Shown here piece by piece: positions 1-13,126 of a stretch of DNA of 64,000 nt (positions within the stretch are counted from its first letter, which is position 1; each line of letters starts with the position of its first letter). Both the position numbers and the translations under genes were made by a program. Under the pieces are notes generated by a model. It was not told the origin of the DNA. It did not search any database and saw only the letters and a program-made list of their open reading frames with translations. The stretch is from Ciona savignyi (taxonomy: Eukaryota; Chordata; Ascidiacea; Phlebobranchia; Cionidae). The DNA lies in contig CH002814.1 in the NCBI GenBank assembly GCA_000149265.1, forward strand, positions 318,975 to 382,974. The letters are read 5' to 3'.

Positions 1-1015
1 GTGACTGTGCAGTGGTCTTAAATCCTAACATTTATTTTGACTGGGATCCGTGAATCCGCTCTATGATCGTCACTGGTTTAGTGCGACACCTTTCACCCGA
101 TTGGTTCAGATTCGAAACTGGTTGCTAACTAGCTACTTGAATCCGCCTTGTGATCGTCAAAAGTATTTTATAGAAATCTATAGATGATTCGGACCAACCA
201 ATTGGCCACATATATTGTTTAGAATTACACACAAAAAAAATGTATTAGTGACAAGCCGGTCGCGAATTTGTAAGTCTTAATCACGCACAACACACTGCAA
301 TAGCTCCGATAACCCGACAGTGGGCGCAAGGTGATCTGACGATTGACCGTGTGATAACGCCATTTTCGTTTTTTTTTTCATTTACGGGGATAAAACATGA
401 AAATTATATCTTAACCACAAAGAGTATTCGATGTCGTTTGTATGCGTTATTGCAAACACCAAGTGGATAGCCATGCGAATGCCATATCTAAATTTAGATT
501 TGCAAAATCCATATAGCACAATAACTTTGTTAAAAGTTGACTTTATTCAGAGTTTGTCAAAGGCGAAACCTTGATAAAAAGGAATGAATGCCTTTGTGAA
601 CAGAACACAAGCTTTATTTGCGTAAATATGCAATCACTTTTATTACCAACTTAATGCTTACGACTAAGCAAGCAATATACCACATTCTGTTCAGAATAGT
701 TATTTTGCACGTAGGCGCACAGTATTTTAAATTATAATGTTTTTTTTGCATTTTGCACTCGTTAACTTTATTGGTCTGAAAGGAAAAAGGGATAATGTAA
801 GATTTTGCAGTTGAGTTCAGTAAACATAAACACCCGGTTATTTAATTCCGTGCATTTGTTTAATTTTATTAGGCAATTGCATAAGTTAACCCACACTTTT
901 ACTGAATATACTTTACAGAAACGGTCGTGTGGCCGAATGATTAACGCGATCAATTCGTGTGTGGGCTCGAGCTTTTCTTTTCAGTTTTTCTGACTGGGGC
1001 GTTGGCTAATTATTG

Positions 1016-1300
1016 TCCGACCGATTAGTCTGGTGGTTTGGTGCGACGCGAAAGGTAGAGGTCCGAAACACGTCGCTGGCTAGTCGGTTGTGTCCTTGTG
1101 CAAGAAACTTAACGGACATTGCCTGAACCCAGTGGATTAATGGGTTCTACCAAATTGAAGGAACGTGTCTATCATACACAATACACTGAAATAGCTCCGG
1201 TAACCCGACGATGGGCGCGAGGTGGTCTGACGATTGCCCGTTTGTGTCCCCATTGGTTTTCCCATTCACGGGGATAAACATAAATATCCTATCTTAGTCT
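1016..1300 (+). repeat. tRNA-derived SINE, near full length
   Basis: The tRNA-like head (GGTTAGTCTGGTGG-type box A region, damaged box B) is followed by the family body (TTGTGTCCTTG, GGTTCTACCAAATTGAAGG, GGTAACCCGACG) and the 3' end CGGGGATAAACAT plus ATCCTATC. It is the reference-like pattern for the other copies in this window. Confidence 0.85.
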
Positions 1301-1499
1301 TTCTTCAGCTGGCTGCCTTACTGTCTATTGCGAGCTGCGCATCGGAAGACCTAATGATTGCACTTCCCACAGGACGCCAACTACTTATTATATTAGCCAT
1401 GATTTGTAATGTCTAAAACTCAAGTTTAAAGTCTAATTCTCGATCTAGTTTAGTTGTATTCTGCGTTTTTAAATATATATATACAGTTTCTTTCTCGAA

Positions 1500-1604
1500 G
1501 CAAGTTACTTAGTTTGGTGCAAGTTATATAGTCTGATGCAAGGTATATTGTCGGATGCAAGTTATATTGTTTTATGCAAGTTATATTGTCTGATGCAAGT
1601 TATA
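1500..1604. repeat. 19-bp tandem repeat, about 5.5 copies
   Basis: The unit is about GTCTGATGCAAGTTATATT with small substitutions between copies. It lies in intergenic AT-rich DNA. Confidence 0.8.
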
Positions 1605-1999
1605 TTTTACTATTTAAATTTTCCAAAGTATATAGGACATTTTACGAGATCCGAAAAGTTTGGGTTACGAAGCGTTTTACATTTTCACGTTTTATTGGCT
1701 GCGGTAAATTAGGTGGGACATCTATGTTAACGATTTAAAAAGCAGAGTTAAAATTATGGCCCTTACAAGGTGATAATTAGGTCAAGAATAATAAAACACA
1801 GGAGAATTGTTAAATCTTAAACGCTAAAAAACATTTAAAAATTAAATAACTTAGACATGAAATAAATTAAAATTATATATATACGAGATGCTACATATAT
1901 ATTATTTCATATGTAATAAAACGTACTTAGTAAGTACGCCAAGCATGGGATCGAAATTAACACTGGTAAAAAAAGAAATGTACTTTACATGTACATGTC

Positions 2000-2295
2000 C
2001 GACCAGTTAGTCTGGTGGTTCTAGTGCGACGTCTTTCAACCGAAAGGTTGCAGGTTTGAAACTGGTGGTTAGCTAGTCGGTTGTGTCCTTGGGCAATGCA
2101 CTTAATGGAAATTGCCTGAAACCAGCGGATTAATGGGTTCTACCAAATTGAAGGACTGTGTGAATCATACACAACACATTGCAATAGCTCCGGTAACCCG
2201 ACAGTGGGCGCGAGGTGATCTGCCGATTGCCCGTGTGTTAACCCCCTTGGTTTTCCCATTCACGGGGATAAACATAAATATCCCGTCCTATGATT
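2000..2295 (+). repeat. tRNA-derived SINE, near full length
   Basis: The head GTCCGACCAGTTAGTCTGG, the box B-like GGTTTGAAACTGG, the body and the CGGGGATAAACAT 3' end are all present. It ends about 200 bases before the SLC22 start codon, so it is in that gene's proximal upstream region. Confidence 0.85.
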
Positions 2296-2500
2296 GGCAT
2301 GTTTGAACAATGTTAATCGTCCTTCAAAAGCAATTGTTGTGTTAATAGTACTAACCGCATCGTTATGTTTTCTTACCTGATAAATCATTAACTTGAAACA
2401 AAAGACAAAGAATGCAGAAGATAACTTGCTGTACCTACACAGGGGTGACATCTACAATTCAATCTCCGCTCAGTAATTTTGAGTTTCAATTTCGTTTAAA

Positions 2501-5500
2501 ATGGATCTTGATGGGTTTCAGGAAAAATTGGGCGGTATCAGCCGATATCAAGTTTTGATTATTTTCATGGCGGCGTATTTTATCTTGTTTTCCAGTCTCA
2601 CTAGTCAAGCAGCAGTGTTTCTTAGTGCAGTGCCCGACCACAGGTAAGTTGTAGCCATGCTTGCAATAGTAATCCACATATTATGAATAAAATTAAAGTC
2701 CAAATTATTACCAATACCGTATTTACTCGATTGTTAGCCGCCCTTGATTGTTAGTCGCCCTTGATTGTAAGTCGCATGTGATAGTATTAAAAATTTAACG
2801 TAAGCCGCTCTTGAATGTATTAAGCCGCATTTAATGTATCGGTGTCCTGTTAAGACAGTGGAAGACATTGCTTCAGACAAAATACCGTATCGGCATAGCA
2901 AGAAATCGCTAAGTAAAAAATGTAAACCGCCCTTGTAAGCCGCCCTTGAATTTAAGCTGTAAACATGATGGAAAGAAAAACTTTATAAGCCGCGGCTTAT
3001 AATCGATTAAATATACGGTACTCATTCATATATATATATATATAGGCTGATCATTTTTTCGTCATTTGTGGAACAATGTGGATTATTTACCTTAAGTTGT
3101 AATTATTTATTCCATTTGCTTTCATTGGTGAAGACAGCGTCTGTTAAGCTCGTTTTCTTATAGATATGTCGGACAGATTAGTCTGTTGTTTTATTGCGTT
3201 GCCTTTCGGTCGAAGGTTTTCAGGTTTAAAGGTTTTGTGTATGATATAAACACTTTTTCAATTTAGTAGAAGCCATTAATCCACTGGGTTATGGCATTTT
3301 CTGTAAAGAGCCTTGCCCACGGACACAACCAACTGCATGGTAAGCGACCAGTTTCGAAGCTGCAACCCTTTGTCTGATAGACGACGAACTAATCCACCAA
3401 ACTAACCGGTCAACGTTAAAATGACCTAAATATATCCTATCCTTGTGCTGTTATGTAGTCCAATCTTATATTTAATCTTATAAATCTTATGCTGCAGATG
3501 CGCCGTGCCCCCGATAGATAACCCGGATCTTTACAACTTGACGGAATTAGAAATCAGGAACTTAACGATACCTTACAACTTTGCAGACAGGGTAGGCATT
3601 TTTCTGTTGATCATTGTAGGATCGTATGATACCACAATTTGTATTGAAAACCACAAGTCAGCAGCCGACACGTCTACTAGTTTGTTTGCAAACACTTTAA
3701 GTATCAAGTACAACATAAGTGTTACTCTTTAGGATGATATGTTAACACACGGGCAATCTTCAGATCACCTCGCGCCCACCATCGGGTTACCGGAGCTATT
3801 GCAGTTGGTTGTCTATAAATTACACGTTCCTTCAATTTGGTAGAACCCATTAATCCGCTGTATTCTTTAATTGATATATTCTTTTTAATAGTGCTATTCT
3901 ATTCTTTTGTAGAATAGATTCATATCATATATACTAGAGGCGACAACCTGCGACTCTTTTATCCTTGAATCTTATTAATTTTATTGCTACTGTAGCTATT
4001 TTCTTTATCACTATAATAAAACAGCCAAACAAGCTGAACTTAACTAGGTATCAACAGCATATTCTTGACTATACTGATCAATTGGATTTGAATAATTTGC
4101 AACGTATAACTTTAAATTTACATTGATATTACAATGTTTCTTACTAAATATTCTGGTTAGAAGCATGGCTCACTATAGGAATATGTAAAAGTAGGTTTTT
4201 TAATTTTTATCTCTGTGGAATACATAATATATATTTTATGTAAGGTTAGACGTGGCCACCAAACCTAACGTATAAAAAATAAACAAAACTCGAAAAATAT
4301 GTTTAAACTATTACACTAGACGACATGGTATATATAATAATCGGTCATGTTAACTTTTCACAACAATTACTCGCAGGAATACGACGACTGTACAAGATAT
4401 GCTTATAATCTAACAACCTGTACTGGGGGAAGCGATTTTTCCTGCATAACCTCGCCACAAGATGTCGGTGTGGAGCATTGCGACAAAGGGTATTATTACG
4501 ACACATCTGTATACTCATCAACCACTATTTCGCAGGTAAGGGTGTTAAAATACATTTTTTACAAACACAAAATATGTAGGCTTTTAAGTGGTGCCATTTT
4601 AGTCTAGATATTTCTGTTATAAATGAACAAATGTGCTTGTGAAATCAAGCAAAGTTGAGCTTGTAAGAATAGTTGTGCTTTAGCGTTACCCTCCTAACAT
4701 AGTGCTGCAAATTTTTTTTTCTGTATTTCAGTTCAATTTAGTCTGTGATCGTGTTTACCTGGATACTTTGGCAAACACCTTGTTTTTCGCTGGAGTATTC
4801 ATAGGTTCCGCTCTTGTGGGCCCTTTGTCCGATTGGTAAGTGTTTTTTTACTTGTTTCCTAACAATTATCGCTGTAGCTCGCTTTTCTAAATGTATTTCT
4901 TCATATTTCGTTTCTTCGAAACCAGCGGATTAAGTGACCTGCCCAAGGACAACCGACTATAGCTAGCTACTAGTTTCAAACCAGCAACCCTTCGGCTGAA
5001 AGGCGACGCACTAAACCACTAGACTAATCTGCCGGACCTAAGCGCACATCTTAGAATTTAACATAAATACGTATTTTAACAGTTATTCTTTGCTTTAGGT
5101 TCGGTCGTAAGGTGGCGATGTTTATATGTTGCATCGGACTTGCTTCGACTGGTATCGGATGTGCCTTCTCGCCTTCCTACGAGGTCTTTGTCGTGACCAG
5201 AGTTCTGACTGCATGCTTTTCAATACCGGCTTTCATTGTGCAGTTTACTTATAGTATGTTATGGCTATGTATTGTGCTTTTAGATATACTTCATACCACT
5301 TTCATATCTTTTAAATTTGCGATAAAAAAGTTTTTATATTGCACCGTTCAAAGTAAAGTATTGAGAAAAATAATATGCATAGGCCTAAATCCTGTAAAAA
5401 TGCTTTCTGAACAGATCTAAATCAATATATAATCCCTGGTTACTGAGATATCGGTAACTATCATGACTATTGGTATAATGGTAACGTTAAACCTAATTTA

Positions 5501-8500
5501 AAAAGCTGTATCATGGTTATTTTGAGGAACCAAATTATATACTTAAAATAGAATTCGGCGCAATTCGGTCGATGTACGACCAAGTAGCCTGGTGGGTTAG
5601 TTCATTGCCTTTCAGCCGAAGGATTCAGCTTCGAAACTGGTCGCTAGCTAGTTGGTTGTGTCCTTGGGCAAGGCACTGAACGGACATTGCCTGAACCCAG
5701 CAGATTAATAGGTTCTACCAAGAGAAAGAATGTGTAATTTATACACAACACACTGACATAGCTAACCCGAAGGTGGGCGTAAGCTAATCTGACAATTTCC
5801 CGAGTGATAACACCCATTGGTTTTCCCATTCACGGCTATAAACACGGATATCCTATCCTATGAACCAAATTATAAACTTCAACTGCAACCCGACGATATT
5901 CGATTTATATTCCAGCTACAGAGATATCGGGAATTGCTTGGAGAACCGAAGCTGGATTGATAATCAACTTGGCATCTGCTATCAGTCATACTATATTACC
6001 GGGGGTTGCTTATGCTTTGAGGGATTGGAAATGGATCCAACTCTACGTTGGGGCTTCCCCCGCTTCGTTCCTATTACTTCTTTATTTCGTCCCCGAATCT
6101 CCACGGTTGGTAAAGCAATATGCCCCCTTTTCAAGATAAGATAGAATAAGAGGCATTATCACACGGGCAATCGTTATATTACCTCGCGACCACCACCGAA
6201 TTACCGGAGCTATTGCGGATGATCCTTCAATTTGGTAGAGCACATCATTTCAATGGATTCGGGCAATACCCGTTAAGTACCTTGCCAAAGGACTATCCGA
6301 CTAGCTAGCAACCAGTTTTGAACCTGCAATTCTTCGACTGAAAGGCGACGCACCAAACCACCTGACTAATCAGTCGAAGTTTTTAATGGCTGATACACAA
6401 TCTTTGAACGGTTATTGGATGGGAAATGTTATGGGGCTTGGTCTATGATTAAGCTTAAAATAAAATAATAAAATACCTGCCTAGAAACCTGCCAAGGGTT
6501 CTGTATTACCCATTACCCAATGTTGATCCGCGGCTCCGAAATGGAAATGGGCCGAATAAGCTCACTAGAGAATCACCCGAGCTATTTAGTGTTTTTGTAT
6601 TATAATGCAGTATTAAATTCTAGTACGCCTAATTTTACTAAACCTTTATGTTAAATTGGAGAAATGTTGCCTTTATGGGTAACTGACTATGCTGTATAAA
6701 TATAGATTTCAAACAAACACGGCAAGGTCTTATTTTACAATTTGCATATTCTAAAAATGGTAAATGCGTTTTCACCGTAGGTGGCTGATAGCCAACAAGA
6801 AATATGACCAAGCACGAAAAGTGGTAGGAAGGTATGCTAAAAGTAGGGGCAAAGAATTGACCGATGAAACGTGGGATGAAATTTTAGAAACAGAAGAACA
6901 AAAGGTAATGCAAAGTGACTTTCATACTTATTTCCGATCGATGTACTGATAGTCTTTGAAAGAGATCGTAATAAGCAAACGGTCGTCTGATTATGTTCCA
7001 AAAATATACACTTCTATCATGTGATGTTATACGCTCGTGGTCTATTCCCTGAGGTTAGTGCAATGTATTGTGGATGCTTGAAACGTTGCAGTTGCTTAAG
7101 TTCAACTTATTGAATCACAAGGTTCAGGCCAATTCCGCTAAGTGTCTTGCCTTAGGATTCAACTGACAGACTGAATGCTGATTTTGATCGAGTATAATTT
7201 TGGTATGTGAGTAAATTTACATTGAAAGATTTTCTGGGATACCTTAAAAGACAGACAATGTGTGTTTGACCCACCAAACAATATGTTTTTGTATAAACCA
7301 ATTAGGTCTTCCAATTCTAATTTCAGATGGCCAAGAAGAAATCCGCAGAATCCGCCACGAAAAAACTTGGAGTATGGGACTTGTATAGACTCCCCTTAAT
7401 GAGGCTGGTTTCTTTTAACGTTCTGTATATTTGGTTCACCATAAGTTTGGTGTTTTATGGCCTAACCTTAAACGGAGGAAGTTTAGCTGGTGAGTTATTA
7501 CTAATTGCAACCAATTTTAAAATGTATTTGTTTACGGTGATACCTGAAAAAAGTATATTATAAAAAAAACGAAGTAAAATCAAAATGTCTTCCCTACGGA
7601 TTATTTTAGATTATAATTTGGACGGTTTTATGGTCACATGGTTAACGTAACCGACTCATAACCTCTCTTTTTATAATCGAAACAAATGGTAACCACGTAA
7701 TTGGTTCGAAGCTTACTCCCCCGAAAAGACAACATTAATCGCATTACTTTCAGGCGATCCCTACCTTAACACAACATTAAATGGGTTTGTCGAGGTTGCT
7801 GCTTATATGGTGCTTTATTTCTCTGGAAAGATTGGACGAAAGCCGATGCTTTGCGGAAGTTTTATACTTGGAGGTTTATCCTGTATTGGTTCTATGTTGT
7901 GCGATATTTATTCGGAAGGCAACCAAGGTAAATATATGCAGAGTGCTTTAAATTGGTGACCCCGACAACAAACGTCCGCAGATTCAATGTTCTACAGACC
8001 GTCCACACAAATTTAGATTTGTAGACATATAAATAAACAGCTATATGTTAAAAATAATTCTGAGGTTGCTTTTATAGTGCACATTGGTTTTTCGTTTGAA
8101 AATATGAAGTAATAGCAACAGGAACACTAGTATTATTTCCTCGATTGAAGTTTCCGTTTTAATTTAAAAAGCGAGTATCGTCAGATTACCGCACAGCGTA
8201 TTAAAGGGCACTGCATAATTTTATTCTCTCTTTTTGTATGTTACTTTATGCCAGCCAAACTTTAAGTTGGTAAGTGTATTTGGAAAAGTTTTATAATTGT
8301 ACATTATATTTTCTTTACAAATTGGCAATAGATAATGATACAAATTAAAGATACATTTACCTTTCTCCTTGTCGATTGTAAATTTGTTATGTATTGGCTA
8401 AAGATAGTAAAACTAAATAGATTTAGAGCAACCCTTTATCATGTTTTATGTTCTTTCTACCAACAGACTTACTAAACGGGGCGACTGCTCTGGCGATCAT

Positions 8501-10166
8501 TGGAAAGTTCTTTTCTTCAATTGGGTTTGCTTTGGTGTACCAAGTAACCTCTGAATTATTTCCCACTGAAGCAAGGTACTAGTCATGTTGTGTGCCCTAT
8601 CTAATATATATGGACACACAACTTAGAATGCTCAGATTTTAATTATTCACTGCGCGCTATGCGGTCGTATGTCGGAATAGTTAACGTGATCGATATATAA
8701 ACTAAGTTCTGTACGAAAACGGTCTTGACGACGAGCCCATAAAATAGGCTACGACAATCATACTTTGTAAGTCAACATTTTTAACATTTATACAGAACTA
8801 CAGCTCTGAGCATGGGATCAATGGCCGCAAGAGTTGGAAGTATGTTATCACCATTGACGCTACAACTTCAAAAATCCGTTCCGTGGGCAACACAGGTTAA
8901 ATTTTGGGATTCTCATAGAGGCTGTAAATGGTCATTAGATATAATATGTTGACCCCTAAAACAAGGCACCTAGTAAAAATTGCCAAAACCCAATAAAATA
9001 ATGGGTTCCTATCATATACAACATATCGTAATAGCACAGTTAACCGGCTAATCTACACATTACTGGTATGTTATTGCCACTTTCATTTTCCCATTTACAG
9101 GAATAAGCATATTGTACCCTATCATCTTAAATCTCGTTTTGTTAAAACATATTTTAAATTATTAGAGACTGTATGTACCCCTTATGATTTCCAAATTGCC
9201 GTTGTTATTGACTTACAGCGATTTTTAAAGTATTCATTATTACCAAAATGCAGACGTTTATACCAAGGAAAATCCCGGTTAAAACAAAAAAAACTAGTAG
9301 CATATAAACCAGGAATAACCGTACCCTGTAATTAAGATATTGAATACTGTTCATGTAATTATCCGGCCCACCAAGGACTTCATTTCCCATACCTGGCCAG
9401 CCGACTACAGAAGTTGATATAAACTAATGGTGTAGGAGTTTTGGATCATCTCAATCGTTGTGGGAAATTTATATTCTTTTATCTTGAAATTGTTCAGACT
9501 ATTTTCGGGATTCTCTCCGTGCTGGCGGGACTTACCACCGTGATGTTTCCTGAAACAAAAAGTTCCGAATATCTTCGGTCCCTTCCTGAAGCCGAGAAGT
9601 TCTATAGAAACAATATTTTCTTCCTGAAGTGGTTCAGGTATGTTTGTTGTGCGGTCGGTTAGTCTGTTGGGTTAGTGCGTCGCCTTTCAGTCGAAGGGTT
9701 GCAGGTGCGAAACTTGTCGCTAGCTAGTCGGTTGTGTCCTTGGGCAAGGCACTTAACGGACATTGCCTAAACCCAGCGGATTAATGGGTTCTACTTAATT
9801 GAAGAAACGTGGGAATTTTACATAACATACTGCAATAGCTCCGGTAACCCGACAGTAGGCACGAGGTGATTTTACAATTGTCGTGTGTTAACCCCTTTGG
9901 TTTTCCCTTTCACGGGGATAAACATGAATATCCTATCCTGTCCTATCGGTCTAAGAATATATATTATAAATATTAAAAGGAAACCATAACCAGTAAGATA
10001 AGTAACTTCCTCTAATGCAAGACCTTCCTATTTTTTATAATAAAACGTTTCATTAGATGTTTTGTACTTCAGAAAAGAAAAGCCAACTTCACAAGATGGT
10101 GAAAAAGACAAGAACGTGTATGTCGATGATAAAAAAATACAAATTGAAGAATTATCCAAGCTTTAG
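2501..10166 (+). CDS. SLC22-family solute carrier, organic-anion-transporter-like
   Basis: A 12-segment major facilitator membrane transporter of 582 residues. Coding exons: 2501-2643, 3498-3591, 4377-4535, 4732-4835, 5099-5253, 5916-6105, 6781-6904, 7327-7489, 7754-7927, 8467-8575, 8796-8895, 9498-9637 and 10073-10166. All junctions are GT-AG and in frame. Family marks are a large Cys-containing, N-glycosylation-rich loop after segment 1 (residues about 48-135), GPLSDWFGRK (162-171), PESPRWL (278-284), GKIGRKP (402-408), TSELFPTEAR (463-472) and FPET (522-525). SMAARVGSMLSP (480-491) puts Arg484 where anion-transporting SLC22 members carry Arg and cation transporters carry Asp, so an anion substrate is inferred; the actual substrate is unknown. 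The tail is short and charged. The introns are full of SINE and MITE copies. Length fits the family's usual 530-600 residues. Confidence 0.93.
2715..3020. mobile_element. MITE with TACCGTAT terminal inverted repeats (SLC22 intron 1)
   Basis: The 5' end TACCGTATTTACTCGATT is matched in inverted orientation by AATCGATTAAATATACGGTA at the 3' end. Internal AGCCGC motifs are repeated in several places. The element is 306 bp with no coding capacity. The superfamily could not be assigned. Confidence 0.7.
3168..3415. repeat. Two facing SINE head fragments
   Basis: A plus-strand head fragment (3168-3228) is followed by a minus-strand head plus 5' body (about 3268-3415). Both are diverged. They sit just before exon 2 of the SLC22 gene. 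Confidence 0.6.
3738..3862 (-). repeat. SINE 3' half fragment (SLC22 intron 2)
   Basis: Reverse-strand match to the family body from ACACGGGCAATC through CCATTAATCCGCTG. The tRNA-like head is absent. Confidence 0.75.
4918..5036 (-). repeat. SINE head fragment (SLC22 intron 4)
   Basis: Reverse-strand match to the tRNA-like head and first body segment. The 3' half is absent. It ends about 60 bases upstream of the exon 5 acceptor. Confidence 0.7.
5573..5862 (+). repeat. SINE, near full length (SLC22 intron 5)
   Basis: The head, body and TATCCTATCC end are all recognisable. It finishes about 55 bases before the exon 6 acceptor at 5915/5916. Confidence 0.8.
6145..6380 (-). repeat. SINE, diverged (SLC22 intron 6)
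   Basis: Reverse-strand body and head are recognisable, with several small deletions. It begins about 40 bases after the exon 6 donor. Confidence 0.75.
8661..8756 (+). repeat. Second tRNA-like repeat family, degraded copy
   Basis: GCGGTCGTATGTCGGAATAG followed by ACGGTCTTGACGACGAGCCC matches the pattern of the better copy at 42504-42624. It lies in SLC22 intron 10. Confidence 0.55.
8940..9130 (+). repeat. SINE fragment, degenerate (SLC22 intron 11)
   Basis: The body segment around AATGGGTTCCTATCATATAC and the 3' end are present but heavily diverged, and the head is missing. Confidence 0.5.
9328..9412 (+). mobile_element. hAT-like element fragment (SLC22 intron 11)
   Basis: It matches the right-hand part of the intact element at 22249-22977 (ATCCGGCCCACCAAGGACTT, then CCGACTA.AGAAGTTG) but lacks both clear termini, so it is a decayed internal fragment. 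Confidence 0.65.
9652..9945 (+). repeat. SINE, full length (SLC22 intron 12)
   Basis: The head GCGGTCGGTTAGTCTG, the body and a 3' tail of ATCCTATCCTGTCCTATC are present. It starts only about 15 bases after the exon 12 donor. Confidence 0.85.
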
Positions 10167-11085
10167 AAGCAGAGCTGTCGATATGATTTCGATAAGCAGT
10201 TGTAAAAATTTGTTAGCTTTAAATTCGTCGTAATTTTTCGTGTGTGCAGTTTATTTGAATTATTTTTCATATTAGTAGAATTTAAAAAAACATAAACGCC
10301 ACACCTTTTTTAACTTGAACGCAAATATACTCGTCGTATAATTGTTTTATAAAAATCTATAATATGCAACCTTTACACTTTTAAACGTTATTTTACAACC
10401 TTATAAGTCATTAGAGTTTTTATTTTACCACATACCAATAGCCAAAGATGTAAATTGTGATAAGAAGTATTTGACCTACAAAGAGGACATTCTAAATGAA
10501 AGTACTGAACATGTTTTTTTTCTGGTCCTGTATGTAATTTTCTGTGCAACTCGTCAAGTGTAACAATGTGTAAACTATATAGACACACACTGCTCACATT
10601 TCCATTGATATTTCTAATGCATCAGCCCATCAAACGTCAAACCCAGTTCGTGTATAAAGCCGGTGTTTTATCGAATCTTCGAAATACAAGAATATTCTAA
10701 ACAAACCAGAGAGATTATTAACCACCCACACCACATATTTAACAATAAATACTACAACCATGAATTTTGGCCAGCGATAAAGACCGCGTTCAATCAATTA
10801 TGCCTCTCCAAAGTAAATTGACCTCACATAATTAGGTCCTCACTTAAAAATTTTGCCACAGGAAGCCATATATTTTTCATAAATTAATAGTGCAGCTGGA
10901 AACTACAACTTAAACTCAAAGTTCTTTAAATTTTATTTAAAAATTTTGAGCTATAATTACACTTCCAGAATTTGAGAATTTTTTTTTATTTTTCAATGTA
11001 CAATTGACAAATACCAAAAAACGGTCCTCTACTTGGCGGTATGTGATCATTTAGGCTAAATTTTCGGTCATGTGGTTAACCGATG

Positions 11086-11335
11086 TACGGTCGTGTGGCC
11101 GATTGGGTAGCGCGTACGTTACATATAACGACCTATACAAAAACGATCCAAGTGAGAAGCCTATCGTGGGTACGAACCTTGGGACAGTTAATAAATGTAG
11201 TTAACCGATCATATACTGCTCTTCGGTCGTGTGGCCGAATGCTTAACGCGACCTATTTATTTACTGCTATTAATATAAAAAATCGGTCTTAGCAACGAAC
11301 CCATCATGGGTTCGAAACTAGGCCCGGTAATAAAA
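11086..11335 (+). repeat. Two tandem tRNA-like repeat copies
   Basis: Copies at 11086-11192 and 11223-11335 each begin ACGGTCGTGTGGCCGA or TCGGTCGTGTGGCCGA and end with GGGT(T/A)CGAA.CT. The second has a GGGTTCGAAACTAGGCCCGG end that resembles a tRNA T arm and acceptor strand. A further decayed copy follows at about 11401-11470. The spacing between the arms is too long for a normal tRNA. Confidence 0.7.
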
Positions 11336-12149
11336 ATTCAGTTAAGAGTTTTCGTAAAGATCCCATCTTTGTTTAATACATAGACTGCCCAGTAAATAAC
11401 TCTGCATCGTAAAAAACGGCTGTGTGACTGATTGGTTAAACATAAACGCTTGCTGGTTTGAAAAATCGAGCTCCCTGTCTGTTTTACGTTTATTTCATTC
11501 AAAATACCCGCATTGAAAGGGAAAGGTAAATATTTTTTTAATAACTAGGTATTTTACAAATGTTCGTGGTATTAATTTCGGCGGTACTGTTAGATTGAAC
11601 GTTGTAAAATATTTGTATACAATATCATGAGGATTTAGGATTAATTAATAAAGCGTTTCTAACTACCTGTAGTTGAAACTAAACTTTCAAGAATAAGATA
11701 ATAAATCGAATCAACATAACTATGCGAGTTCCTTCTTTTACCGCCGCACTCTTATATGCAAATATTCTTTGCTGCTTTAAATATAGAAGCATTACAGTTA
11801 CGCCATTTCCTTCCAGTACGTTCTTATATCCATGGCTTGCTCTAACGACTGTCGTTTTGCTGCTTTGAAGGCGGGACACATTATTAAATAATAAATCTAC
11901 CCTACGTATGGGTTACCAATAATTGTGGTATTATATATATAACAAAAGTGTTGTGAATGAATGAATGAATAAGGTTGAGTACTTGATTGTACTCGTGACA
12001 GGGATAATGCAAGAGCTTTACCACTTAACGATATGAGATGAATTCGACCCCACCTATCCAGGCTATTGCTGTTTTCAAAGATTGTTTTCGTTGCTATACT
12101 GTTATTAGCGGTGCCATCGCTAGGTGTTGTTTTAAAGCACACAATGTAG

Positions 12150-12533
12150 TCCGGCCCGTTGGTCTAGCGTTTAAGTTCGTCGTCTTTCAATCGAAAGGTT
12201 GCAGGTGCGAAACTGGTCGCTAGCAACTGGGTTCTACCACAGTCCGGCCCGTTGGTCTAACGGTCAAGTTCGTCGTCTTTCAATCGAAAGGTTGCAGGTG
12301 CGAAACTGGTCGCTAGCTAGTCGGTTGTGTCCTTGGGCAAGGCACTTTACGGACATTGCCTGAACCCAGCGGATTAATGGGTTCTACCAAATTGAAGGAA
12401 CACAACACACTGCAATAGCTGCGGTAACCCGACGATGGGCGCGAGGTGATCTGACGATTGCCCGTGTGATAACCCCCTTGGTTTTCCCATTCACGGGGAT
12501 AAAGATGAAAATCCTATCCTATCCTATCCTACA
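12150..12533 (+). repeat. SINE with duplicated tRNA-like head
   Basis: A truncated copy (12150-12240: head, then a jump to TGGGTTCTACCAC) is followed directly by a full copy (12241-12533) ending in ATCCTATCCTATCCTATCCT. The two heads (GTCCGGCCCGTTGGTCTA) are almost identical, so the duplication is recent. Confidence 0.85.
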
Positions 12534-13126
12534 CAATTAACTAGCTAGCAAACTAATTTCGAGCCTTTTTGCATGCAGAAGCCTGGTCAGTTTTAAATGC
12601 GGTAAATTTGACAAAACCACAATTTTTTGTAACAAATGACAGAATTGAAATGACTCTTTTCCCAATACCAATTGCAATAAAACAGAAAAACGAACACGAG
12701 GTAAGGTAATTAGATGGAGCGGAGAATGTAGGAATGTCGAAAGCGTGGGGAAGTAATCATAATAGTCATCGGCGGTAATGCAATAAACTGATTCAAAATG
12801 GGGGCGACCAAATACACAAAGGAATGGTTTATAAAGGGGGCGGCCAAATACACAATACAACAGTTAAGATAAATAAACGATTAAGTGGTAAGCTAGTGAA
12901 AACAGTTTAGAGCATAATGCATAGAGTTGTAGAATGGTCTCAACTAAAAAGCACAAAACAGAATATAACTCTAAATCGACCCTCCAGAAAGTTATTATTA
13001 ATTTATAGAGTTTTCAGGTCAGAGCATCCTAATGAGTGAAAATTGGTGGAATAAACACATTCCGTGATGGGTCACTAAAATAAAAGTTATTAGCCGGCTT
13101 TATAAGCTGAAACTGGTATTAAGTAT

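Larger units (their letters stand above)
1..2500. other. Gene-free stretch upstream of the SLC22 gene
   Basis: No coding exon was recognised. The stretch holds degenerate SINE remnants at about 60-140 and 253-405 (+), a short tRNA-like fragment at 921-976, SINE copies at 1016-1300 and 2000-2295, a 19-bp tandem repeat at 1500-1604, and the 3' end of a tRNA-like repeat at about 1935-1975. The last 20 bases before the SLC22 start contain a CAG that could be a splice or trans-splice acceptor. Confidence 0.6.

Noticed and set aside
5957..6139. 60-residue independent frame
   Set aside because: It is exon 6 of the SLC22 gene read past its donor.
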